Below are positions 11,819-23,000 of a stretch of 64,000 nucleotides of DNA, in pieces. This DNA is from Gnetum montanum (taxonomy: Eukaryota; Streptophyta; Gnetopsida; Gnetales; Gnetaceae). Both the position numbers and the translations under genes were made by a program. The notes under the pieces were generated by a model that saw nothing but the letters and a program-made list of their open reading frames with translations, was not told the origin of the DNA and made no database searches. Location: positions 288,481-352,480 of the forward strand of contig MNCI01022504.1 in NCBI GenBank assembly GCA_015680685.1, in the 5' to 3' direction. Within the stretch, counting starts at the first letter, position 1. Every line of letters begins with the position of its first letter.

Positions 11819-14060
11819 GCCCCTAGTATGGATGGTCTTCCTATAGAATTTTTCAAGAAATTTTGCCCCACTTTTCAAGATATTATAGTGTGTATAAGGA
11901 AGCTCCTAGAAAAGGTTCCTTTGGCAAAGTGATCAATGCTGGTATTATTAAGCTTCTAACCAAGTCAAGAGATCGTATGTGCATTAGCAACTAGTGCCAT
12001 ATCACTCTTTTAAATGTTATCTACAAAATTGTTGCTAAAGCTATAGCCAATAAATTAAAACGTTTTCTTCCTCATCTCATAAACAAAGAGCAAACTGATT
12101 TTGTTCAAGGCAGGTATATTTTAGACAATGTCATTACTGTTATTGAGAGCTTGCATTGGGCTTCTTCCACTGATCAAAAAGCCATTCTTCTTAAGCTCGA
12201 TTTTGCAAAAGCTTATGACATGCTTGATTGGTCCTTTTTAAGAAGTGTAATTAAGCATCATAACTTAGGTATTGTTTTTTATAGACATATTGATCTGGTT
12301 TTGTCAGAGGTCTTTTTACTTGTTTGATTTAATAGAACCTTCTCTAAGGCTATTGAGCTTCAAAAATTAGTACTACAAGGATGCGCTTTAGCTCCTTATC
12401 TTTTTATCCTAGCTGCTAATGCTCTTGGAGTTGTTCTTAGATCTCACAATGATTCTATGAGGTTAAGAGGTATCTCTCTTTCACAAAAAGGAAAGGATCT
12501 CGTTTAATAGCCAGTTTGTGGATGACACTTTTCTCACTTTTGCTTGAGGACCATAATAATTTTAACACTGCCTTGGACTATATTGACATCTATTATAAAG
12601 CCTTAGGAGCTAAAATCAATTGGAACAAAACACAAGTTATTCAGTCTAGCTTCTCTCCAAGGCCTCCTTGGACTTATCATTTTAATATCAAGGGGCTCTC
12701 TCCTACAGATGTTTTCACCATTTTGGGTATCTCGATAGCTTTATTCGCCACTCCCACTACCTTATGGAATAATGTGGTGGAAAAAGTGAAACATAAAGCT
12801 TTGAAATGGACTTCTAAACCCTTATCCCTTGCAGGTAGATTTATTGTAGTTAATCATATTTTGAGCTCCACTCACGTGTACTACTCTTCCTTTATGGCTC
12901 CTTCCAAACCTTCCTTTTAGTGCATCAACAAAATTCTTAGGATTTTTTTTATGGGGAGATAAGGACAATCACAAAGCTTTTCATCAAGTTGCTTGGGAAA
13001 GCTACACTATAAGTAAAAATCACGAAGGTTTAGGCCTTGCCTCTATTGAGCATCAAATTATTCTCTTGGTCTTCAAGTGGGTCACTTGCTGGATAGAAGG
13101 AGATGAAGCTTGGAAGATCCTTTTTAGGCATAATATTTCTTGTCTTGGTAATCACCATAGATGGAAAAACACTCATTGGAGCAATTGGATCATTAGCAGA
13201 GGTTCTTAAAAGATTATAGGTTCTTTCTTGTTCAAGCAAATTTGGCAGTGTTGGAATCAACTTAAAGGCTTTTTGCAATGGAAACCTTCCTAGATAAGTT
13301 TGAACTCTTTGTCGATGCACTCCATCTGGTGGTCTCCTATTTTAAAAAAGAGTTTGGGTTGTCTTTATGATGAATTCTCTCGCGGAGCCAATTGTTTTGC
13401 CGATCACAATCTCTATCATGTTGCTCAATTATTTACTATTAGGAATGATTCTACTACCCTCTCTTAGCAACATGCCAAAGTAAAATGGGGGTTTCAAAGA
13501 TAAGATACTCTTATTTACCAGCACATTGAGCATGTTCTCTCCAACTTTGGTGTTCCGAAGTTGCATAATGATACTCCTTGGTATAATGATTGGTTTTGGC
13601 TTGATGGTTCCCTCTACATTCTTTACGCCTTTCTAAAGCCAAATCTTGGTTTTATGCACAAGAATTCCAACTCTCCACTTTAAATAGAAGATGGAGTGTG
13701 CATCTTGAGAATCACCATTGGAAAGCTATTTTTCATCATGTTTGGACTTCCAAAGCCCAACCTAAGCACTGTTTCCTTTTTTTGTCCTTGATTCATCAAG
13801 ATCTTCCCATTGGACATAGGCTTCACTTCTTAGGAGTTGATTGCCCTAAATGCACCATTTGTCAAGCCAATGACTATTTTGTGCACGTCTTTTGGGATTG
13901 CTCGTTCTTTCGACAAATTTGGAAGTGGTGTCAATCTCTCCTAGTTTTTATTCCTAACCATTTTGTCGGTTTCCTTTATGTATCTTCAAAGATGATTGTG
14001 TTAAGTGACATCTTCAAAAAGCCTAGAAAATCCTTTTATTTGAGATTTTTTTTAATTTGA
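11819..14060 (+). pseudogene. LINE ORF2, reverse transcriptase and zf-RVT
   Basis: This continues the LINE ORF2 after the chromovirus. Visible RT blocks are SMDGLPIEFFK (about 11827), FVQGRYILDN (about 12101), LLKLDFAKAYD (about 12190) and the catalytic-box variant FVDDT (about 12515). A thumb-like region at 12600-12900 reads GAKINWNKTQ and later ALKWTSKPLSLAGR. The C-terminal zf-RVT region (about 13698-13960) includes CPKCTICQ and HVFWDCSFF.IW. Several stops and frameshifts separate these blocks. The usual 3' end of the family and its poly-A tail are missing. Confidence 0.85.
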
Positions 14061-14529
14061 AAGAGTCATTGCTAGTAATTATATTTTTTTTGGTGCATTT
14101 AAAAAGTGACATTGAAGTTGAACATTACTAGTTGAACTTTTATTTTGTGAAAGAAAATATTTTTGTGTCAAAGAACAAGCAAAACCAATGTAAAAAATTT
14201 ATGCCTTAGCAGTTGTTCAACTTGAAATTTGTGTTAGTTTTCGATGGGCTACAGGCATTGAAATCCTTATACATTATTACAGTTACATACGGTAATAATT
14301 CTAGGGAAAAGCTCATCTCTTTGATGAGCATTATTTATGACAAAGCCCAGCCCAATGGTAATTCGCACCTGGGTCAAAAAAGAAAAACAAAAAATACCCA
14401 GAACATATGGATGCCTAATCAATCAGCCTTCTTCTTATTTCTTCTATTTTCTGTGGTTAAATGAATTCAAATGACTTTCTGGATGCATATTTTTGTGGAA
14501 GACATGGTGTTAACAGGGTATATTTTCAG
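14061..14529. other. Non-coding stretch between LINE end and putative exon
   Basis: AT-rich with no recognisable domain. A pyrimidine-rich segment and the acceptor-like TATTTTCAG end at 14529, consistent with this being intron sequence of the gene whose last exon follows. Confidence 0.4.
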
Positions 14530-14730
14530 GAATGGGAAACCCCTAAGCAATCTCGCATGCCTGGGATTATCCCCAAATTCAGCCCAATGAAGACACCTCT
14601 TCCACCGCCTCTGCCTGCAGATCCTCCGGATCCTTTTGAAGAGGAGGAAGAGAAGGAGAAGCAGCAAGAGGAAGAAGCAGAAAACCCAGAGGAAAAGCCT
14701 GAAAGTCCGGATGAGGGTACCGGAACGTAG
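14530..14730 (+). CDS. Probable last exon of an unrecognised gene (proline- and glutamate-rich tail)
   Basis: The frame 14461-14730 ends with a distinctive tail: MPGIIPKFSPMKTPLPPP, then DPPDPFEEEEE, a Glu/Lys/Gln-rich stretch and a TAG at 14728. An intron acceptor (TATTTTCAG) ends at 14529 and keeps the frame, so I place the exon start at 14530; upstream exons were not found and may lie left of the LINE or outside the window. The tail is disordered and acidic. It reminds me of C-termini of small plant organellar membrane proteins, but I do not recognise the family. No stops or frameshifts occur, unlike all neighbouring transposon frames, which supports a real exon. Confidence 0.45.
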   Translation, partial: EWETPKQSRMPGIIPKFSPMKTPLPPPLPADPPDPFEEEEEKEKQQEEEAENPEEKPESPDEGTGT

Positions 14731-17046
14731 ATTTTTTTAAGATAGCACTGTTGCTGTGTCTAATTTTTGTAAGGTCTAGAGTAAGGCATTCAGGAAATTT
14801 TGATGGCATCTCATTCTTGTATTTTGTATACTGTTTCTTTTTTTAATTTTATGTCTTTTTTTTTTCTTTGGTTTGTTTTTGGGTATCTGACTAAACGATG
14901 CAGTGTTTTCTATAAGATCACTTACAATTGCACCAGTATCATCAAAGTTTGTAGGGTGTGCCTTTTTCTTTTGGAATGAGCATAGGTCCATGGTTTCCTG
15001 AAGTTGCTAGTTAGAGTCTTTCACTTAATTTCTTTTTAGGAAAACATGCACATGCCTTCTTTCACACAATTATGATGAACAATGGTTTGTGTACATGCCT
15101 GGGAACCTATTTACTGATTCGTTTTTTCGTTTTGTTACTGTATTACGTGCAAGAATTGTTTGTGAACAAAAATCTGTTATTCTGGAGAACAGCGGGAGAT
15201 CAGAAAATGTTTGTGTTTGTTACCACTGTTTAAAGGCAATGAAATATTCTTTCGACTCGATAATATGCTCTATGGAAGTAGTTCAGTGTTACAGTTGACA
15301 TCATGAACCATGTTAATCTTCATGATAAAGGCTTGACATCATGTATGGATCTGTAATATAATCCCTTGATTACACTTTCACTTTTATTAGTATTTGCTGA
15401 CTTCATATTGTTAGATCGGTCATTTTAGAATGTGTGCTCATCTAGACCTGATTGTTAGTATCAGGGCTCTGTGTAAGTGCAGATCACATAGCTGAAGATT
15501 GTTCCTGTAGTGCTCTTAGGTAGGATATGTGCATTTAAGAGTCAGAAAAATAGCAGAGTTCATAAAGTTTTTAAATTTTCATTGCATTGCAAAGCAATTA
15601 GGGCTGAAAACCTGGATGGCTATTAAAAAAAAAAACAATGGCAGGAGAGAGAGGTCTACAACATTGCATTGCAAAGCAAAAAAAAAATTGGTAGAAGCAG
15701 CCTTCAATTTTTTGATGCTGCAATGCTAAAGAGGGGTGTTAAACTAGAATTGAACCTTAAATGTCTTATTTATATAGAAATTCAACCAGTTTTGTATAAA
15801 AATTAGATTAAAACAAAGATATATACTACATCTTCCTTGTGTGTGTTTTTTTTTCTAAATTTAAAAGCAATGCCCAAGTCAAGTGTCGGGACGTCGGGAC
15901 AACTTCCTGATGAATAATGTAAAAAAGATAAGCTTCGCTATAGGTGCTGCTATTGTCGGAGTCAACATATCAAAGTAAGGAAAATGTTAGAAACGAAAAA
16001 TGGTAAAGTGTATAGAAATACATATGAAAACACAAGGTATAACTACTTGAGAGAATAAAACATAAAGAAAAATCTTAAAGAAGTTCATAGCTGAAAATGC
16101 AAGGAAAACTATAAAGGAAAAAGTCTGATCAAACCATCTTCATTTTGTAAGTTAAGTGCTTACCCTTAAGATCATTAGTTTTATCATAGTAATTTATTTT
16201 TTTCAATTATATTAAACAATTTTATCAATGTGGCCTTGGTTAAGATCTCTTCAAAATATGGCCTCTTGTAAATGGTGTTGACCCATTATCATTAGTAACT
16301 GTTTCAAATAAAAATATAATTAAAAACACTGTTAAAGAGGTGGTAGGTAGGCTACTTTTGCAGGTATCTCTCAAAGATATGCATCTTCACAAACTTATAT
16401 ACCCAAAAAAATAAGTATTATATGATTCAGAAAGCTTCACATCCTATTCATAAAATTATAAAATTTTACTACCATTTGATGATTATTTTTCTTTTAGGTT
16501 ATGTTTACGTTATATTTTCGTTATATATCATTCACGAGGATAAACCTCTTTTGGTTTTCTATCCTATGTTAGCTATCATTTCTTTGAGTAATTTTTTAAA
16601 AATTGTAAATAAAAACTCAGACAGTATAACTAATTCTATATTGCCCGTGTGACTTGATTTTCAAGGAGAGGATTTTTGCTTATGGCATCGTAAATTTTGA
16701 TCATAATATTAAACAGAATTGCCTCTTAATTTTGTAGGGATCAATACATTGATTTGTGAAAAATAATAATACAGAATGTTCAATTATGAATATCGAATGA
16801 ATGCCATTCCCAAATTACAACGTGACAATGCTGGTAAAACTAGGAACCATAAAATTCCTTGGCAAAAAGCTTATGTTACAATATTGAAATGTGTTCACAC
16901 ATGTAAAAGAATGGGGGCTGAGGACATCTGAGACCAGATTTAAAGTGACAAAAAGTTGGTCTATATGCCAAAGCAGAAATCAATCTTGGTCACTTCAGGG
17001 TGTAAAAACTGTACCTGCAACTTGATGCCTCTCTTAACGATAACTG
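14731..17046. other. 3' flanks of two convergent genes
   Basis: No supported coding region. The start is probably the 3' untranslated region of the exon ending at 14730. The end is the 3' untranslated region of the minus-strand PDCD2-type gene, whose stop codon is at 17047-17049. A short direct repeat, CATTGCATTGCAAAGCAA, occurs at about 15580 and again at about 15662. The rest is AT-rich unique-looking sequence. Confidence 0.5.
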
Positions 17047-20000
17047 TCATAATGCTAACTGAACCCAGGCAAACTCTTCAACATACCCGGAAGATTTCAT
17101 ATTACAGGAGGCTTCACATGAATAAATAACAATGGTTGCCCAATCCAGCGAATCATTCTCATTCTGAATTTTAAAGAAGTAAAGTAACTGTGGGAGAACC
17201 TGATAAAGTGAAATACATAATTAATGCTTACATAATTATCATTCATTCACCATATTGCACAAGATGCACATCAAAATACGAGACATCCTTAAAGAAGCTG
17301 AAACTGCAAGTTCTTTATAGACACTTCTGATACGAACTGTGCTATCATTGATGATTTCTTTTCCCAACTTGAAAAGAACATGAGTTTTGTTCTAGTTAAA
17401 AAACCACCGAAAAAGATATGTTAAAAAGAATTTGTCAAGAATCCTCTCCATGAAATATGTTGCGACACTAATATGATTTTATATGTACTCAGGACACAAC
17501 CAACAAAATACTTTGGTAGACCTATTGGACTTTAGGTTCCATATGACTAAGGCAACTCAGTCTTGCAAATTAGGACAAGGAATAAAGTGATAGTCAATCA
17601 GTAGTATGCCAAAGATAATAATCAAGTTAGAATGGACATGGAACAAATAAAGGAAAAAGAAAGAAAATGATGAAAAAATCAGCCTTTTCACAATTTTTTT
17701 CAAAAACAACCCAGAAGTAGGTAATGGTTTTACCACCTAAAATTGACGACTGGAAAGGCTTTTACCATGAAGAGGGTTCGCCGCTGTTCTGCATGTTACT
17801 TATTCGCAATCGCAAAAGTGTCTAAATAGGCAAAGTGTTAAAAAAAACCCTACAGCATCTTGCATTTTACATATAACTGCCTAGACACCCAAAGTTTACC
17901 CATTGCATACCCGTTTTTAAAATGTGATTTCACCAAACTGTGTTAGCGTGCACCTTTAAATGTCCAATGCATAAATTTTGTTCTATTCTGCAATGTCATT
18001 TCTTCTTCCTTCGTATTTGTAAGCATTTTTCCTATAACAAGCTACAACAAAAAAATATATTCATGGCTTTTAAGTGGCAAATATACCAGTGGATGACAAT
18101 TTACAACCATTGCCATTGAGCCACGTAGGTGCACCCTGATGTCCAGAATTTCAGTAAAATAATGCCTAATAAGGTTTGGAATGTTCTAGACATTTTTTGG
18201 AATCCTGTGTTCAAGTGCACTACTTAATTGTGAGAATTAACCAGACTAATCAGATGTGAAGTTCTGGACTCAACAAGCAAGGAGACAACATTGGAAATCA
18301 TGGGAATTCATGAAATTTCAGAAATAATAGGATAGTCTAGACACTACACCAAAACACGTGTAGCACTGATTTATTCATCGAATAGAATTAACTAGTTAGA
18401 TTTTTCATGTCTGAAGATGTGTGATACACTGATTGAACATGAGTCGTGGATATTAAGCAATGATATAACTTGCCAGGAAGTAGTTAAATAAAACCTACAG
18501 ATGGTAAAATTACTGTGAGATCCTGTACCTGAAATTCAAATCGGCGAGGGCCACTGCAAATGTGACATTTGGGAATATCTGATACGTGCAGTTGGCCTTC
18601 CAATCTTGGCCATAAAATCTTTGCATTCCTATGCCTGCAGTACCTGTATATATATAACACCCAAACAAATATATTAAAATTGCAAAATTATTTCTCTAGT
18701 GCAAATAACAAAGAAAATAATTACTTCAAATTCCTGAAGCAACCACTTGAAATTATGATGGTCCAATAATATAACACTAGCTTAGTTATTTATTTGTAAT
18801 ATATATTTATAATTTGGCTGAGATAACCTTGCAAAAACTAAGTTGAATTTTAGTTCATCTACTTTATTAAAAATTATCTAGGTTCCAAGTCACCATTTAA
18901 CTAAATTCAAGTTTTGGTCAGATTGCTGTGATTGCACAGTGAGAACGATAATTATTTCCAAGTTTGGTAATAAATCTTGTGCTGCAAAATATTTTCAAAT
19001 TCTCATAGATTGTTATTTTTCATACATGCATTATCGATGGAACATTATTTAACATTACTGATAAGCTCCCTAGAGCATTATGGGCCTCTCAGCCGAAATC
19101 AGTTACTATTAACAGTTCTTTCATGTAAATAGATCATAGGTCTTTCAATCTAAATAGATGGGAAAACAAATAGAGCACAACAAACATGTAAAGCTATATG
19201 CTGTGACTCTCACAATGCCCTGACGCTGAGTTTGAGATAAGCAAACACTAATAATCCTAACGGTGTAATCAACTCATCAAGATAACCATAAAACTATGAA
19301 AAAAAGAAAACCATAGTAACCAGTTTAACAATGTTCATGGAACTGAAAGAAACCAGGTTCACTTGAAGGTCATTTTGCTTTTTTTTATTGACCTCCAGAC
19401 ATTTCCTAAATAAACAGTTAAATAAATATTTGTTTTTGCTGCCTCATTGATGTTGTTCAATTTGTAGGGTCTTATCTTTATATATATATATTTCTTCTGT
19501 CCAATAGATCCTAAAGGTCTCCGGATGTAATACAAAGCATTTCAGTTTTATAATTTCTTCAAAGGTTATGAACCGATTGGTACCTTGTGATGATTATTTT
19601 ATTTTTGTGTTAACATTCTCTTTGTTTTTAATAGCTTATGCAATGGAACTTTGTTCATTGTCTTTTGGTCGATCTTTACGATTTTGAGACTATTTTGGTT
19701 GTACTTAAAATCCAATTGCATTAATATTTTTGTTAATTGTTTGCAAAAAGATCCCAGCTTTTTTAAACTTAGCTTACCTACACCGCTTTAATATATATAT
19801 TTGGAGATCTTAGCGATCTAAGAGATATCAACTGTCTCAAGTGTTTTCTTTTGCACAAGTTCCTTGCATCTCAGTCCAACATGCTGGGATTGAATCTGAG
19901 TTAGAATCCAAGACAGAAGCTTGGCTACCAAGCTCATAGCAGATTAACAGATTGGAAACAACATGTTCTTGCCCAAGGTGGCATACTGCAGTTGATAAAA

Positions 20001-23000
20001 TCAGTGATGCAGGCTATCCCTGTTTACGATTTTTCTTGTTATAAAGCAGCCACTTCTGTGATCTATTTCATTGAAAAATAGGAGCAATCTTTTCTTTGGT
20101 CTCCTTCAGATAAAAATCTTTGCATTTTCTAAATTGCAATATTTTGTGTCGACACTAGAAAGATGATGCTGGGGATCAAAAGGTTAGGTGCAGTCAATCT
20201 TGCATTCTTGGGAAAGCTATGCTGACAGCTGTACACAACAAATAAACCCTGGGAGCAATCTTTCCTTTGGTCTTGGTCAGATATAAATCTTTGCATTTTC
20301 TAAATTGAACTATTTTGTGTCAACACTAGAAAGATGATGGTGGGGATCAAAAGGTTAGCTGCAGTCAATTGTGCATTCTTGGGAAAGCTATGCTGGCAGC
20401 TGTACACAACAAATAAACCCTGGGTGAAAGCTATGAGGGAAAAAAATATTTGTATGGAGGGGAATTTTTGCATTAAGTTGCTAAAACTAACTAAAGCTAG
20501 TCCATTAAAGGGATTAGAACTTCGTTTGATTCCAATATTTATATTCCTGAAGGTCAACTTTATGAAGAAGGGGAGTATTCTTATGATTTGTCTAAAATAT
20601 ATATACATTGCTGCCTCCTGGAAGACCAGATCTTGCACATGCTGAGTGCATTAAGGTAGCTGTACTTTCATGTCAAAAATTGGTTTCTTCCAAACTACTA
20701 AAAAAGGATCATCAACTTGAGCCTCAATGTTCATCCCAACAGGCAGAACCCAGGAGGATCTGTGGATATGTAAAAGCCAAACTTCTTTTTAAGTGGTTGT
20801 GCTCATGCTTGAACCCATGTTTTACAACTTTAGAAACAACACCCTACCATCAATCTAAATGACAGTCCCTAAAAAAATGCTCACCCAAAACCTAAGCTCT
20901 TTTGGAGTAGCTGCTTTTGAAGTACTGCATGTGACAATTCTAGTGTAAAAAAAATTTGCATGAAAGAGGCATATTGCCTAGTAATGAGTGCCCACACTAC
21001 AGAAATGGAAAGTAAACTCTTAACCATTTTCTTTTGTCATTTCCCTACGTCCACTGTTTTCGGTTCTGTTTGAGTACAGTTCTTATTTGGTCTAGGCCTA
21101 TTTCAAATACACTTGAAGCTCTTCTTAGAACCTGGCCTCGTCCCAGAGAAAAATGGAAGAGAAGGAGATTTAAAATTCTTTTCCCTTATGCTGTTTTTGA
21201 ACTTTGGATAGCATGCAATGATTTAATTTTCACAAGAAAGAGTTTATCAGCTGACACTGATTTTTAAAACCTTTTTATGGAACTGTCAACTCTGCTTTTG
21301 CGGTGAAACAAAGGAAATGATTCGACATCTCTTTATCACTGAAATGTATTGTTTCTTTTATTTTGGGCCCTGGCCACTTTTATAGATCCAGGTGTCCCTT
21401 ACTCTTAAAAAATCATGAAGCGTTTGCTATGAAGAAGATACCATCTTGAGGCATACTACATACCTTAGTACTTGATCAGGAGCACTTGATATCCGGGTCT
21501 GAAATAATGCCCAGTGTTCTTGATCTTTGGATGCCTTCCTTACAATAAAGTATGATCAGATTAAGAAATGTGCTGGAGATAAAGTCTTTGAAAATGAAAG
21601 AATCAACATTACCTCAAATGACTGAAATTCCTTGACAATTTCATCAGTGCTTCTGTCATTATCAGCAATGGAATGGACAATATTTTGTGATGTAAGAGGA
21701 TCACAGTCTTCAGCCTCGTCAAGATCTTCTTCATCATCTATTATTTCTAGTTCAGGCCATAAACCTTTGTTTTCTGTTTTCATAGAAATGAATATACAAG
21801 ATTCAAAAACACTTTTTGTTAAATGAATTGAAAATCAAAACTCAAATGCCATATGCAATATTGTTGTTAGAGAGACTAGCATGCTACTACTAGAAGCTAA
21901 GGTAGTGTACCAGTTTTTAACTTAATGCTAAAGTACTAAATGTAGTAGCATGCTCTTAGCAAAGGTAATTATGAAAACGCAGCAAGACAGTCAGTGTTAC
22001 ATCCCTTCCAAACATATTAAACATGGCCATACAATTATGATTTATGCATTACATGTGTTGTCTCAGTGGATTACTGGGGACAAGTTAGCTTATTGTAATT
22101 GCACTTTATCTGTATGTTTATGATGTCGTTACATGCTTAACTAACATGATTATGTACACACTAGCCCTATGTGATGTGTTAAACAGGTGATGTGATGGCC
22201 GGCATGTTGGATTGGGGTACAAGGGCATCTATTCAATATGCATTTAAGTTTTATATGAAATGTCAGTATTTCTACATTTGAACTATGGTGCTATGTTGTG
22301 TGATGCTTGGGTGCGATTTTCGCATGTGAAGGTGTAGAGCGTTTGATCAGGATCCCATAGGTTCAAACAGATTTTAATTTGGAGTCCCGGTGTGTTTGTT
22401 ACACATGATTGAAGTTCACAACATTAGTTGCTAGTGAAAAAAAATATAGCTTATGGAAATATTTCCTTAAAAATAATAAAAAATTCAAAATTAAAAGTAA
22501 AAAGTCAACTCCCCGTTGGAAAAATGAAGACAAATACATTAATTGTTGTATTTCCTTTTATGTTGCATTCGATGTGGGGATGTGTTTTATCCCACATGTA
22601 TTAGGATTGGGGTTTGGTCCTCATGTTCCCTCATAAATAGGAGGCTTGGTGTTTTGTCCCACATGTATTAGGATTGGGGTTTGGTCCTCTTGGGGCAGCC
22701 TTTAGTGTGTGCTTTGAAGTGAAAGCATTGTATCAAGGTTTTACCTTGGAGACGTGAATCTTGTTAGTGTTGATCTAAGATCTATTGGAATAACAGATTG
22801 GGTGTTTGGAAAAGTTACAAGGACGGCTTGTGTCCTGAAGATTTGAGAAGAATAGAAGGCAAATCAGCATTGTTGTGGAAGTAGGGTAAAAAGGGCCCAA
22901 ACCACATAACTCTGTGTTTTTGTGTTATTTTTACTGTTTTCATTCTGTTATCACAGCAAATGTTTGCTAGAGTTTAGAATGTTTTGAGAGTGATTTATAG

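Larger units (their letters stand above)
2900..14060 (+). mobile_element. L1-type LINE, decayed and split by a chromovirus
   Basis: A plant L1-like non-LTR retrotransposon. In order it shows an ORF1 with a DUF4283-like region and a zinc knuckle (about 3670-4490), an endonuclease (about 4562-5200), a reverse transcriptase broken at 5970 and resumed at 11819, and a zf-RVT region (about 13690-13960). The 5' boundary is not resolved: 2900 is where base composition changes and 3500 is where protein similarity begins. The 3' end stops inside zf-RVT with no poly-A tail visible. Many stops and frameshifts show it is dead. The chromovirus insertion splits one RT codon series: LHDGK before it and APSMDG after it read straight on once the 5-bp duplication is discounted. 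Confidence 0.85.

Noticed and set aside
14461-14529. Starting the Pro/Glu-rich protein at the ATG at 14461
   Set aside because: The first 23 residues look like intron translation, and a good acceptor at 14529 with a pyrimidine-rich lead argues for an exon start at 14530.
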